Shown: one piece after another, positions 24,536 through 33,362 of the stretch
Position numbering within the stretch: position 1 is the first letter of the stretch
Layout: every line of letters begins with the position of its first letter
DNA from: Avoscillospira_A sp052117125
Lineage (GTDB): Bacteria > Bacillota > Clostridia > Oscillospirales > Oscillospiraceae
Assembly: GCF_052117125.1 (NCBI RefSeq)
Contig: NZ_JBQKJT010000001.1
Location: 1 to 64,000 of the forward strand
Direction: 5' to 3'
DNA length: 64,000 nucleotides
Made by a program: the position numbers and the translations under genes
The notes under the pieces: model-generated
The model's database searches: none
What the model was told of the DNA's origin: nothing
What the model saw: the letters and a program-made list of their open reading frames with translations, nothing else

Positions 24536-24955
24536 ATGAAACACATAAAAAATAAACGAGCCTTTGCGACAGGTGTAATCACTGCTATTGCTGCACTCAT
24601 CTGTGTTGGAATTATTATGACACAGGGCGCTCAGCCACGCTTTGTAATCTCACTTATTATCTTGATAGCATGGAGCATGGTAAGCTACTTCACAGCTTTT
24701 ACGAAGAAAGGTGTAGCCGAGCAAGCATCTGAATATGCTGATGAGCGTGACCGTTATATCGCTCAGCACAGCAGTCACACGACATTGTTGATAAGCAACT
24801 ATCTACTGTTTGGGGGATGCTTTTTAGGGCTCTTTCTTTACGGCGTATTCAAAAACACTGTGTTTCTCACGGTAGCGGTAACGCTCTGCAGTGTACTCAT
24901 CGTGATGCTTATCGTTCTAATTTGTGCAAACATTTGGTTTGAAAAGCGTAGCTAA
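24536..24955 (+). CDS. Four-helix membrane protein (DUF2178-like)
   Basis: 139 residues with four hydrophobic segments (about 12-29, 36-53, 86-104, 110-130). A conserved loop ADERDRYIAQHSSHTT between the second and third resembles the DER..YI..KA motif of DUF2178-type proteins that pair with XRE regulators. Function unknown. It starts 15 bp after the regulator. Confidence 0.65.
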   Translation: MKHIKNKRAFATGVITAIAALICVGIIMTQGAQPRFVISLIILIAWSMVSYFTAFTKKGVAEQASEYADERDRYIAQHSSHTTLLISNYLLFGGCFLGLFLYGVFKNTVFLTVAVTLCSVLIVMLIVLICANIWFEKRS

Positions 24956-24967
24956 AGGAGAAAAATA

Positions 24968-25264
24968 ATGAAAAAGTCGCAAAGGAAAGCACCAATTAAG
25001 GACGAACGAGACAAACAAATAGATCTACAAGCTAAGAACTCCGCACTGGAATATATGATTGGTGCTACGCAAGTACTAACGGTGATATGTTTAATTAAAG
25101 GTAATCCAGCGTGGAAGGGAAGCTTATCGTTACTGTTTTTTGGTGCAGCTTTTACATTGTTCTATAAATATCAGCAATACATAGAAAAGCCTTATCGTTT
25201 AGTTGGGATCATTTTTCTGGTTATAGGGATTGCGTTGCTAATTTGGTTTGGAATTACTGGTTAA
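24968..25264 (+). CDS. Small membrane protein with a DER motif
   Basis: 98 residues with a charged N-terminus (KAPIKDERDKQIDLQAKNSA) and three hydrophobic stretches. The DERDKQI..QAK motif echoes the loop of the preceding protein, so the two are probably related subunits. Function unknown. A terminator hairpin (GAGCAGG ... CCTGCTC, about 25,289-25,321) ends the operon. Confidence 0.65.
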   Translation: MKKSQRKAPIKDERDKQIDLQAKNSALEYMIGATQVLTVICLIKGNPAWKGSLSLLFFGAAFTLFYKYQQYIEKPYRLVGIIFLVIGIALLIWFGITG

Positions 25265-25288
25265 ATTATTAGCACATCGGTGGAGCAA

Positions 25289-25325
25289 CTGAGCAGGGAC
25301 CTGGAAGGGTCACCTGCTCTTTACT
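25289..25325 (+). terminator. Terminator of the regulator-membrane protein operon
   Basis: GAGCAGGGACC pairs with GGGTCACCTGCTC (one bulge) and is followed by TTTACTTTTT. Confidence 0.75.
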
Positions 25326-25442
25326 TTTTGCCGAAATCTCCCCTATCAATCCTAAGAGTCTAATTCAACCAACAATAGAGAAGAAAATTTATTTTATACA
25401 GAACAGGTCCCACAAACGGAACCTGTTCTGTACTTGGAATCC

Positions 25443-27014
25443 TTATGTCCGAAGCCGGAAAGTCTGAGGAGCGTATTTGTAGACCAAAATACTGGCAACT
25501 ACGGAGTACAACACACAAAAGGCAATACACGCTACGCCGAACACCAAAATTGGAAAACGCAGGTTCATCATGGCGTAACACACCACATAAGTCAAGATCA
25601 TGACGATGCGATAGGTGCCGCTTTTCATCTCTGTGCCCGCCGTGTAGGGCTGGAGCAGATAGTAGGCGGTCAGATAGTGGATGGAGAAAAACATGCTCAT
25701 GAATAAAACAGAAACCACCAAAACCACATAGTTCAGAGGATTTTCCGTGCCGCCGGACACAAACAGAATCACTGATAGCCCGATGCCGATGACCAGAGCC
25801 GGTACGGCGTTGATTTTGATGATTTCCCGCAGTCGGATCTGAAACAGCTTCAGCACAAATTTAGGCTGTTTGTAGAAAGAGTAGGTCAGCAGACTGTGGT
25901 CGCAGTTCATGAACAGCGCGCTGGTAAAGCCGGTTCCGCGATTGATCAAATATAGAATGAAAGCAAAGTAAGGAAGCCAGGTCATAACCATCTCATTGAT
26001 GTCTGTCTTCACCCCTGGCTCAAGGGCCATCAGAAGCAGAACGCCGCAGCAGAGGATGGCACAGATTACAGCGATTCGGAGTGTTGATCGCCATAGGATC
26101 TTGCGGTGGCGCTTGATAAACAGCTCATTGAGAAATTCAAATCCGTTTTTTTGGCTGGTGATGGTGAGATCAGCGGAGATGACCTTTTCATTGGCTGTCT
26201 TGACTGCCTTTTTCGCTGTATCAATTTGGGTAAACAGACCAGCCAGCAGTTCCTGATTGATTTCCCGGTAATAACGGAAAGTCACCACGCGCCGCAGCCC
26301 CAGCAATCCCGCCGGGATACAGAGGACCCACAAGACAGCGGATACCTTGAGCGGCAGAACGGCCCCCGCCAGCAAGGGGAGATAGGCCAGAGCCAGCAGG
26401 ACGGCGGTCAGCAGCCAGGGCCATTTTTTTAATTTGCTGTCGTTGCGTACATGGCCGGTTTGCTCATAGTCCCACAGAGAATAGGAATCCACCGCCAGCT
26501 TGCTCCCCGCCACAGCAAACGGGATCAACAGGCACAGCCACAGGGGAACCCCCCGGCCAAGGCCAAACAGAAGCACCCAGGGCAGGAAACCAACAACTAC
26601 CTTCAATAGGTAATAGCCGTAATTGACCAGCGTGTAGGAGCGGGCATTCATTCGAAGCAGGATCATGGCATAGTATTTGTCCCGTTTTGCATCGAACAAA
26701 TTGGTGTTCATAAAGGAGCCTATCAGCGTCAGAAGCAATAGGATGTGCAGGAATGTCTCTTTGGACTGAAGATCTGGACGGATCAGCTCCAGGCCGCAGA
26801 CCATAACAAAGAAGTAGAGAAACTTGAAAAGGAAAATCGTAATCAGTTCCCAGATCACTGTCAGAACATTGGCAAAAATCTTCAATCCCCGCACCTGATA
26901 CAGTGTATTCGATAAAAGATGTTTCAGCAACGGAATCTGCTTTAGGGAATGCAGGATGGCATTCACCCGATAGGTATTCTTCAAAGAAAAGGACAGCCGT
27001 AATGTATTAAGCAT
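25443..27014 (-). CDS. ABC transporter permease, multi-spanning
   Basis: 523 residues with roughly eleven hydrophobic segments and a cytoplasmic middle part (AKKAVKTANEKVISADLTITSQ). It overlaps the upstream ATPase by 8 nt, so the pair forms one exporter or remodelling transporter. Proteins of this size with an ABC-2-like architecture often export peptides or act in immunity, but no substrate can be deduced. Confidence 0.75.
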   Translation of the reverse strand: MLNTLRLSFSLKNTYRVNAILHSLKQIPLLKHLLSNTLYQVRGLKIFANVLTVIWELITIFLFKFLYFFVMVCGLELIRPDLQSKETFLHILLLLTLIGSFMNTNLFDAKRDKYYAMILLRMNARSYTLVNYGYYLLKVVVGFLPWVLLFGLGRGVPLWLCLLIPFAVAGSKLAVDSYSLWDYEQTGHVRNDSKLKKWPWLLTAVLLALAYLPLLAGAVLPLKVSAVLWVLCIPAGLLGLRRVVTFRYYREINQELLAGLFTQIDTAKKAVKTANEKVISADLTITSQKNGFEFLNELFIKRHRKILWRSTLRIAVICAILCCGVLLLMALEPGVKTDINEMVMTWLPYFAFILYLINRGTGFTSALFMNCDHSLLTYSFYKQPKFVLKLFQIRLREIIKINAVPALVIGIGLSVILFVSGGTENPLNYVVLVVSVLFMSMFFSIHYLTAYYLLQPYTAGTEMKSGTYRIVMILTYVVCYAMMNLRFPILVFGVACIAFCVLYSVVASILVYKYAPQTFRLRT

Positions 27015-27714
27015 AGGATTCCTCTTTCAGTGCCGCAATAATTTTTTCCTTGAATTCCTGATTGTCCAGATTGGACTTCTCTACAACCTCCAGAACCCCG
27101 TGACTAAGCAGCACAATCTCATCGCAGAGGTCCAAGGCCAGGTCCATGATGTGGGTAGAAAAAATGGTGATCTTGCCTTCTTTTTGGGAACGGAGCAGTT
27201 GCTTCATCTCCTCTGCCACCACCACATCCAGTGATGTGAGCGGCTCATCCAGCAGCAACACCCTGGGCTGGGCAATGATGTTGATGAGCATCTGCATTTT
27301 GTTTTTCATGCCGTGGGAGTAGTCCTTCAGCAGCTTGTCCCGATCCTCTGGGGCAATACTCATCATATCAAAGTAGTCGTCCATAGGCCGGATGTCCTGA
27401 ATGGAAGATTTGTTGATGTCCAGAAAGAACTTCAAAAACTCCCGCCCAGTGAGAAATTCCGGTACTGTGGGGGTAGAAAGCACATAGCCGATGTCTTCGG
27501 CGGAAATCTCTCTGGGCGTACCGTTTTCTTCCAGGAAAAAGGTGCCGCTGTCGGCCCGGATATCTCGATTCAGACAGTTGAAGAGGGTGGTCTTGCCAGC
27601 ACCGTTGCGGCCCAGCAGGCCGTAGATTTTACCCTCCTCGAAGATAAATGTAATTTCTCTCAAAACCTCTTTTTTCTCAAAATGTTTCGAAAGATGGTCA
27701 ATGACAAATCTCAT
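27007..27714 (-). CDS. ABC transporter ATP-binding protein
   Basis: 235 residues: Walker A GLLGRNGAGKTTLFN, a signature-region SHGMKNKMQML (LSGGQ replaced by SHGMK, as in many exporter ATPases), Walker B PRVLLLDEPLTSLD and H-loop FSTHIMDLA. It is partner of the overlapping permease; a 59-residue ORF lies 32 bp upstream. Confidence 0.88.
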   Translation of the reverse strand: MRFVIDHLSKHFEKKEVLREITFIFEEGKIYGLLGRNGAGKTTLFNCLNRDIRADSGTFFLEENGTPREISAEDIGYVLSTPTVPEFLTGREFLKFFLDINKSSIQDIRPMDDYFDMMSIAPEDRDKLLKDYSHGMKNKMQMLINIIAQPRVLLLDEPLTSLDVVVAEEMKQLLRSQKEGKITIFSTHIMDLALDLCDEIVLLSHGVLEVVEKSNLDNQEFKEKIIAALKEESYA

Positions 27715-27746
27715 ACAGATCTCCTTATGATTTTATGGAATGACTC

Positions 27747-27926
27747 TTATTGGATACGAAAGCCGCTGGAACATTTCTGGAACACAAATTCCATTTTCTC
27801 GTTCTGATTTGTAAATACCAATTGCTCGTAGTCAGCGTTTTCTACTTCATGGAATGAAACGATATGTTCATTTTGGCTGATCCAGAGTGTATGTACTTCC
27901 TGTGCTCTGGTTTTTGATTTCTCCAT
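27747..27926 (-). CDS. 59-residue protein upstream of the ABC transporter
   Basis: MEKSKTRAQEVHTLWISQNE, then HIVSFHEVENADYEQLVFTN and QNEKMEFVFQKCSSGFRIQ. The ATG at 27,926 has an AAAAGGAG site 7 nt upstream and the stop is 32 bp before the ATPase. Small, mostly beta-like and unlike any family I know. It may be a regulator or a substrate-associated peptide of the transporter. Confidence 0.6.
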   Translation of the reverse strand: MEKSKTRAQEVHTLWISQNEHIVSFHEVENADYEQLVFTNQNEKMEFVFQKCSSGFRIQ

Positions 27927-27955
27927 ATACTGCTCCTTTTGGAATCCGCTATGCT

Positions 27956-29668
27956 TTACATGGATACGCTTGCGACCAACTGCTCCACTTCCAGAGAAAT
28001 GCTGGTAGTGTCCGCTTCTGTCTGCTCCATTAAGGCCTGCAGATGATCCAATACACCGCAGATCTGACTTCTGGTCTGATGCACCTGTTCCTGGGACTGA
28101 TGGATTTGATCCAGCACAGCCCAGTCGGCAAAAATTCCGTCGAAGAAGTAATCGGCCACCCGCAGAAAGCCATCAATGCTGACCTGAATATCTGCATCGA
28201 TTGTCACATCGGCCAGCTCCGTTTTGAAGCGGCGCAGTTGAGTCTGCAAGGTCTCCACCGATGCCTGGGCCTCGTCCAGATGGCTGTGTTTCACCAGATC
28301 CGTGATGAGACCGCCGCCAACGAGATCCCAGGTTCCCCAGCCTTCCGCACTGTCCAGTTCCGATAGGATCTGATCCGCACAAGACAGCGCAGCGCTGCCG
28401 GCATCCAACGCCTCCTGCAATTCCTGTTTCTGGCTCATCAAGTAGCCTTCCCGCTCCTCCAACTGGAGGATCTTTTCGGCAGTGCTTCCACCGGCCACTT
28501 TCACTGCCGCAGTCTTTTCCCGAAGGATAGAGGCATAGGCGTATCCGTTCTGGTCGGTGGTGAACTGATCCACGGGATTCATATTGCCGTCGTAAAGGAG
28601 GAAGGTCACACCATAGATTCCCTTTCGGGTGGCGGCGTCGATTTTGTGTAACAGAATACCCGAAAACGCCTTGTTGGTTACGGTCTTGCGGGTGGTCTCC
28701 CCATCCTTTACGGTGAAGTAGATGGGTGTGGGGTCCAATTTGAAGGTATCCGGGCAATCGGTTTCCACTGCATAGTAGTTGTCAGCCTCCAGGGGCAGAA
28801 ACACTTTTCCATCCTTCCCGGTGGTCACGGTATCCACCAGAGCGTCATCGCTGACGCGGCGGATTTCAAAGGTGACGCCGGAGATGGTTTCTGTTTTATC
28901 TGCCTCATTGACTTTGGTAAACTCCACACCGCCCACCGGCGCATTGTAGAAATAGAGCTGCTGGGTATCGTCCGGGTTTACCACCAGCGTCTGGCTCTGG
29001 GTGTTGGGGTCAATGGTGTATCCAGGGATGCTTTCCACTTCAGTTACTACCACTGTACCGGTGATGCCGGAGAGGATGATCTGCCCCTCCGCATTGGTCC
29101 AGTACAGCCCGTTGGAGGACAGCTTGCCGCCCTCGTCCGGCAGATAGGTGCCGTCCGCGTAGGTGATCTTGAACTGCACCCCCTTCAGCGGGGTCTTGTC
29201 CTTGCTGGACAGCTTGTGGATGATGAGGTTTCCCATAGGCTGGTTGCGGAACTCCACTGTGACGGTCTGGCCCTCCTTGACCTGGACGGTCTGGGGGGTG
29301 TCGTCCAGCAGGAAGCCGTCCTTAAAGGGGACCTTTTCCTCCTTTTCCTTGGTCTGCCGCGGAGTGCTCACCGGGGGAGAGTCACGGGCGCGGCCATGCC
29401 AGGTCAGCAGGTACTCCACGGCCTCCGGGAAACTTTTGTTATAGAACCGCTGGAGGAATGTGATGGCATCTCCGCCGATGCCCTCTGAGTAGCGGAACCA
29501 GGTACGTCTGTCCTTGATCCGGATGCTGTCCATCTCCTGCGTGGTGTAGTACCTGCCGATCCGCTTCACCTGGTAGCCCAGGGAGATCAGCAGATCTGGA
29601 AGGTCCGTGTCTCGGACAGTGGCCATTTCAGCCTCTGTAAAACGAGTTTTTTCTGACGTTTGTATCAT
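27956..29668 (-). CDS. Three-part chimera: ICE primase-like, SpaA/Cna-B surface, coiled-coil tail
   Basis: 570 residues in one open frame from ATG 29,668 after GGGGGG. Residues 1 to about 115 are the CHC2/DUF3991-like ICE module (FTEAEMATVRDTDLPDLLIS, TWFRYSEGIGGDAITFLQRF). Residues about 116-380 are three Cna-B/SpaA prealbumin-like repeats (GNLIIHKLSSKDKTPLKGVQ, GGVEFTKVNEADKTETISGV, GILLHKIDAATRKGIYGVTF) of a surface adhesin with neither signal peptide nor anchor. The rest is a helical domain with GWGTWDLVGGGLITDL and long coiled coil. The order fits successive deletions that joined three genes in frame. Function of the product, if made, is unknown. Confidence 0.75.
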   Translation of the reverse strand: MIQTSEKTRFTEAEMATVRDTDLPDLLISLGYQVKRIGRYYTTQEMDSIRIKDRRTWFRYSEGIGGDAITFLQRFYNKSFPEAVEYLLTWHGRARDSPPVSTPRQTKEKEEKVPFKDGFLLDDTPQTVQVKEGQTVTVEFRNQPMGNLIIHKLSSKDKTPLKGVQFKITYADGTYLPDEGGKLSSNGLYWTNAEGQIILSGITGTVVVTEVESIPGYTIDPNTQSQTLVVNPDDTQQLYFYNAPVGGVEFTKVNEADKTETISGVTFEIRRVSDDALVDTVTTGKDGKVFLPLEADNYYAVETDCPDTFKLDPTPIYFTVKDGETTRKTVTNKAFSGILLHKIDAATRKGIYGVTFLLYDGNMNPVDQFTTDQNGYAYASILREKTAAVKVAGGSTAEKILQLEEREGYLMSQKQELQEALDAGSAALSCADQILSELDSAEGWGTWDLVGGGLITDLVKHSHLDEAQASVETLQTQLRRFKTELADVTIDADIQVSIDGFLRVADYFFDGIFADWAVLDQIHQSQEQVHQTRSQICGVLDHLQALMEQTEADTTSISLEVEQLVASVSM

Positions 29669-29695
29669 GTTCACCCCCCTTCTAGGAAAAACAAA

Positions 29696-29745
29696 AAAGG
29701 GGCCGGAGGACGCATCTGTTTGAGATGTGTCCTCCGGCCCCTTGC
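29696..29745 (-). terminator. Terminator of the small ICE gene
   Basis: AAGGGGCCGGAGGAC and GTCCTCCGGCCCCTT form a 15-bp stem with an inner extension, followed by a T-run on the minus strand. It separates the ICE gene from the chimera. Confidence 0.92.
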
Positions 29746-29759
29746 TTTGACTCCTTGTG

Positions 29760-30206
29760 TTATTGTTCGATGTCCGCTGTGCCTCTCTCCGCCTCCGTGC
29801 TGGCCTCGCTGGCGTCTGGGGTGGTACCGGCGGCTCCGTTGTCCTCCGGGGCTTCCTCGGTGCTCTCAGGGCCCTCCTGTGGGGCCAGGCTGGCTTCGGC
29901 TTCCGCCAGCGCCTGCTCGATCAGGCCCAGGACGAAGTCCCGCTGGGTGAGCTTTACGCCGGTCCGAGCCGTTTCTCTGGCCAGGTGGGTCTTGATGCGC
30001 TGGAAGAGTTCCTCGGGAATCTGGAATGCCATCGTTCTGCTGCCTGTCATGTTGATTCCTCCATTCTCATCTTTCATCTTGTAGTATTCAGTGAGCAGTG
30101 CTGCGATGTACTGGCTGGTGGTCATCTCCAGGCGGTCTTTTTCTTCTGTTACCCGGTTGTGCAGGGCGATGTCGATTTGAGCGCATAGGTTTTTCTTGTC
30201 TGCCAT
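29760..30206 (-). CDS. Small ICE protein with a ribbon-helix-helix-like domain
   Basis: 148 residues from ATG 30,206. The N-terminus ADKKNLCAQIDIALHNRV with TTSQYIAALLTEYYKM looks like an RHH DNA-binding unit; a second similar unit is TMAFQIPEELFQRIKTHLAR. The C-terminus is acidic and low complexity (EGPESTEEAPEDNGAAG). Such proteins are conserved in Tn1549-like conjugative elements near transfer genes and are thought to act in relaxosome or copy control, but the exact role is not established. Confidence 0.65.
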   Translation of the reverse strand: MADKKNLCAQIDIALHNRVTEEKDRLEMTTSQYIAALLTEYYKMKDENGGINMTGSRTMAFQIPEELFQRIKTHLARETARTGVKLTQRDFVLGLIEQALAEAEASLAPQEGPESTEEAPEDNGAAGTTPDASEASTEAERGTADIEQ

Positions 30207-30550
30207 GGTCTGCTCTCCTTTCCTCGTTTTGCAACGCAAGTATATCCAAAACCATGTCAGAAAGCTATTACCAAGACCACCAAGGAACTAAGGACAAAGC
30301 AAGCAATACCACCAACTGAAACAGCTATGTAATAAAAAGAGAGAAGCCCCCGTTGGCAGTTCGATTTGAACTACCAGCGGGGGCTTCTCTCGCTGTTTTC
30401 TCTTTGCTCAGAGGTTCGGATCACCCCACATCACGAAAATGGCCTTTTGCATCTCCATCTCGTCTGGTGCTCGATTTTGTCCTCTGAAACGGCTGAAACC
30501 CTTGCCGCAGCAAGGGTTTCAGGGGTTGCATCTTTTTCAGCAACCTTAGT
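30207..30550. other. Intergenic region with two strong hairpins
   Basis: No gene. GAGAAGCCCCCG ... CGGGGGCTTCTC (about 30,340-30,393) is a near-perfect inverted repeat around a 28-nt loop. CTGAAACCCTTGC ... GCAAGGGTTTCAG (about 30,490-30,522) is a second. Both lie between ICE DNA and the tRNA gene, where an integration junction would be expected. Confidence 0.5.
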
Positions 30551-30635
30551 TGGTGCCGGTGGCCGGACTCGAACCGGCACGGATTGCTCCGCCGCATTTT
30601 GAGTGCGGTGCGTCTGCCAATTCCGCCACACCGGC
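30551..30635 (-). tRNA. tRNA-Leu (anticodon CAA)
   Basis: The minus strand gives GCCGGTGTGGCGGAATTGGC (acceptor and D arm), an anticodon stem-loop CCGCA-CTCAAAA-TGCGG with anticodon CAA, a short variable arm, GGTTCGAGTCC (T arm) and CACCGGCA plus CCA. All arms pair. Confidence 0.95.
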
Positions 30636-30782
30636 ATTTATATTTTAATTCCCTGTGTCCCGCATATCTCTGATTTTGGAGGGATATGCGGGAGGGATAT
30701 TAAAACCAAATGCTGTTATTCAGTTGAAAATATGCTGTAATACCAAGGGTCCTACAAAAACGCCTGTGAATGGACGAACAAG

Positions 30783-30822
30783 ATTTTGAGTCCGCTACGT
30801 CTACCAATTCCATCACACCGGC
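30783..30822 (-). pseudogene. 5' half of a second tRNA-Leu
   Basis: About 40 bp from the acceptor 5' strand to just past the anticodon loop (GCCGGTGTGATGGAATTGGT ... GCGGACTCAAAAT), about 85% identical to the intact tRNA-Leu nearby. The 3' half is absent; the sequence after CAAAATC is unrelated. Probably cut by an element integrating at the anticodon loop. A hairpin CCGCATAT ... ATATGCGG lies in between. Confidence 0.75.
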
Positions 30823-30869
30823 ATGTGCTATGGATTATACACGATCTTCGCGAAAAAATCAAGCACTTT

Positions 30870-31514
30870 TTATTTGCCTTGTTTGCCCATGTGTTCCTTC
30901 AGGTGTTTTGACAGCAGCGCCAGCGACGCCGCCATATTCTCATTCTGCACCAGAATGTCCGCCGGAACATCCAAATGGGTCGGGGCAAAATTCCAGATGG
31001 CCGCGATGCCCGCTTCAATGAGCCGGTCACAGACCTCCTGAGCCCGCTCCGCCGGTACCGTGATGACGCCGATCTTGATGTTCTGCTCCTGGCAGAACTG
31101 AGATAGCTGCTCCAACGACAGAATGGCCTTGCCGCTGCTCTCCTGCCCCACCAGAGCCGGATTCGTATCAAACGCCGCCACAATATTCAGACCGTATTCC
31201 GCAAACCCGCTGTAGCCCATCAGCGCCATACCCAGTTTGCCCGCGCCGATGATGACGGCATTATTGCTGTTGCCGTACCCCAGAAATTCCTCCAGATCCG
31301 CCATCAGGGACTCCCGCAGATATCCCACCTTGGGACGGCCGCCGCTGGATACCGTGGCCAGGTCCTTGCGCACCTGGACCTCTCCCATACTCAGCGCCGA
31401 CGCCAGCGCTGTGGCCGAAATGTGGGTATGCCCACTGTCCGGCAGGGATTTCAGATAGGATAGATACACCGGCAGACGCTTCAGCATCGCCTTGGAAATC
31501 TCTTTGCGCGCCAT
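30870..31514 (-). CDS. rex: Redox-sensing transcriptional repressor Rex
   Basis: 214 residues: winged helix (SKAMLKRLPVYLSYLKSLPD, ISATALASALSMGEVQVRKD) and a Rossmann domain with the NADH-binding GAGKLGMALMGY and FDTNPALVG. Rex senses the NADH/NAD+ ratio and controls fermentation genes. The ATG at 31,514 gives the usual length; a frame extension upstream is not supported by a ribosome site. Confidence 0.95.
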   Translation of the reverse strand: MARKEISKAMLKRLPVYLSYLKSLPDSGHTHISATALASALSMGEVQVRKDLATVSSGGRPKVGYLRESLMADLEEFLGYGNSNNAVIIGAGKLGMALMGYSGFAEYGLNIVAAFDTNPALVGQESSGKAILSLEQLSQFCQEQNIKIGVITVPAERAQEVCDRLIEAGIAAIWNFAPTHLDVPADILVQNENMAASLALLSKHLKEHMGKQGK

Positions 31515-31646
31515 GACAGACACACCCCTTGCACAAAACATAGTGGCGGTTTTCCCTTCCGCCACTTGTTTGTTATTATAACATCGACGCGCCTCTTTGG
31601 CAATCCCTATTTCCATCTTTCTTTATCGATACGTCCTTTTTCGATA

Positions 31647-32354
31647 TCATACAGTGGTTTGCCGCAGAATGTCCCGCCTCAGCCGCACCATAATGCGCTT
31701 CTCCAGGCGGGAGATATAGGATTGGGAAATGCCCATGGAATCGGCCACCTCCTTTTGGGTCTGTTCCCGGCGGCCCCCCAGTCCAAACCGCATGGTGACA
31801 ATGCGCTGGTCCCGCTCCGACAGCCGCTCCAACGCCTGGTGGAGCAGCTGCAAATCCACCCGCTCCTCCATGGGCCGCACCACCGTATCCCCGTCGGTTC
31901 CCAGCACGTCCGACAGAAGCAGCTCGTTGCCGTCCCAATCGGTATTGATGGGTTCATCCAGGGAGACCTCGGCTTTTTGGCCGGAGATTTTCCGAATGTG
32001 CATGAGAATTTCATTTTCGATGCACCGGGACGAATAGGTGGCCAGCTTGATATTCCGGTCCGGCCGGAACGTCCCCACAGCTTTGATCAAACCGATGGTG
32101 CCGATGGAGATCAAATCCTCGATGTTGACGCCGGTATTCTCAAACCGCCGGGCGATATACACCACCAGCCGCAGATTCCGCTCAATCAACGTGGATTTGG
32201 CCCCCTCGTCCCCTGCCGCCAGACGGCGCAGCAGCTCTTGCTCCTCCTCCCCCTTGGGCGGCGTGGGCAGGACGTCGCTGCCGCCGATGTACATGATCTT
32301 CCCCGGCTGGACTACCCCCAGCCGTACCAGCCAATTCCATACCATTGCTTTCAT
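31647..32354 (-). CDS. sigE: Sporulation sigma factor SigE
   Basis: 235 residues. A pro-sequence (MKAMVWNWLVRLGVVQPGKI) is expected to be cleaved by SpoIIGA. Region 2 is TLIERNLRLVVYIARRFENT with EDLISIGTIGLIKAVGTF, followed by YSSRCIENEILMHIR; region 4 is QKEVADSMGISQSYISRLEKR. It is the first mother-cell sigma factor. It overlaps spoIIGA by 4 nt in the usual operon. Confidence 0.96.
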   Translation of the reverse strand: MKAMVWNWLVRLGVVQPGKIMYIGGSDVLPTPPKGEEEQELLRRLAAGDEGAKSTLIERNLRLVVYIARRFENTGVNIEDLISIGTIGLIKAVGTFRPDRNIKLATYSSRCIENEILMHIRKISGQKAEVSLDEPINTDWDGNELLLSDVLGTDGDTVVRPMEERVDLQLLHQALERLSERDQRIVTMRFGLGGRREQTQKEVADSMGISQSYISRLEKRIMVRLRRDILRQTTV

Positions 32355-33211
32355 ATGCTGCCTCCTATCAACGCTGTATATCCGCCGCCGTCGGAAACCG
32401 GCGTGGGAGAAAAGGCCACCACGCCGCCTCGGACGGTCCGTTTGCCTATGCGCAACGCGTCGCACCGCATGGCCAGCAGCATACCGCCGCTGACGCCTAC
32501 GGCCCGAAAGGGAATCAATCGCCATTTCCCCGACGGCATGGCCGCCAGGAGCCGGGGCAGCAGCTCCGCCGGATTCCGCAGCGCCGCCGCGTCCACCAGC
32601 GCCGCCGCCTCCGGCGGCAGCAGGCCCCGGGCCGTCTGCCACTCGGCCACCACCACTTCCTCGTTGCTCACCGGGTCTCGCAGGGTGTTGCCCGTGTCCC
32701 GCAGGGCCGTCAGCTTGACCGCCTTGGAGCCGGCGCGCAATTCCAGTGGAAAGACCTCCCCGCCGGTATGGCGCACCAGTTGGGCGAAGACGGTCCGGCT
32801 GAGCACGTACACCGCCGCCGCCGTCAGCAGCAGCGCCTTCCCGCTGACGGGATAGTACGCCCCGCCGTCCACCAGCATCAGCCCCGTACCCATGATCTCC
32901 ACCACCGCCAGGACCACCCCGGCCAACGCGGCGCTGAGGGCCAGAAAAACGCCGCCCAGCTTCACCGTCTGCCGCCGGAATCCAAAGGCACATACGGTCA
33001 TGGCCGCCGCCGACAGAAGTTTTCCCGCCAGACCGGACACCGCCGGCCAGGGCAGCACCAGAGCCGCCACGGCGTATCCGCCGCCCAGCACGGCTCCCAG
33101 GACGATTCGCCACCAGACCACCGCCGCGCCCCCCAACCGGGCCGTTCCCAGCAGCAGCAGGCCGTTGAGCGCCGTATTGAGCAAAAACAACCCGTCCACA
33201 TAGATGGTCAC
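32351..33211 (-). CDS. spoIIGA: Sigma-E processing peptidase SpoIIGA
   Basis: 286 residues: five hydrophobic segments at the N-terminus (TIYVDGLFLLNTALNGLLLL) and a C-terminal aspartic-protease-like domain with ALRDTGNTLRDP (catalytic DTGN) and AVGVSGGMLLAM. It cleaves pro-SigE in the mother cell. It starts at GTG 33,211 after a G-rich ribosome site, the position that gives the family's conserved MTIYVD start. Very GC-rich. Confidence 0.93.
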   Translation of the reverse strand: MTIYVDGLFLLNTALNGLLLLGTARLGGAAVVWWRIVLGAVLGGGYAVAALVLPWPAVSGLAGKLLSAAAMTVCAFGFRRQTVKLGGVFLALSAALAGVVLAVVEIMGTGLMLVDGGAYYPVSGKALLLTAAAVYVLSRTVFAQLVRHTGGEVFPLELRAGSKAVKLTALRDTGNTLRDPVSNEEVVVAEWQTARGLLPPEAAALVDAAALRNPAELLPRLLAAMPSGKWRLIPFRAVGVSGGMLLAMRCDALRIGKRTVRGGVVAFSPTPVSDGGGYTALIGGSI

Positions 33212-33362
33212 CGCCGCACCCCCTGCCTTCCTGGTGAAAGTATAGCCCCGGAGGGCAAAAAAACCGGTCGCATTTCCCATAGGAAGTGCGACCGTTCGCT
33301 CGTCATCTTTTATCAAATTGTCACGCCGCCGCGCCGTTCCCGCCACGACCACACAGCATCCG

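Noticed and set aside
32355..33113. Long N-terminal extension of the sigE frame antisense-like to spoIIGA in another phase
   Set aside because: It is low complexity Gly/Ala/Arg coding created by GC-rich spoIIGA; SigE's conserved start at 32,354 with its pro-sequence is preferred.
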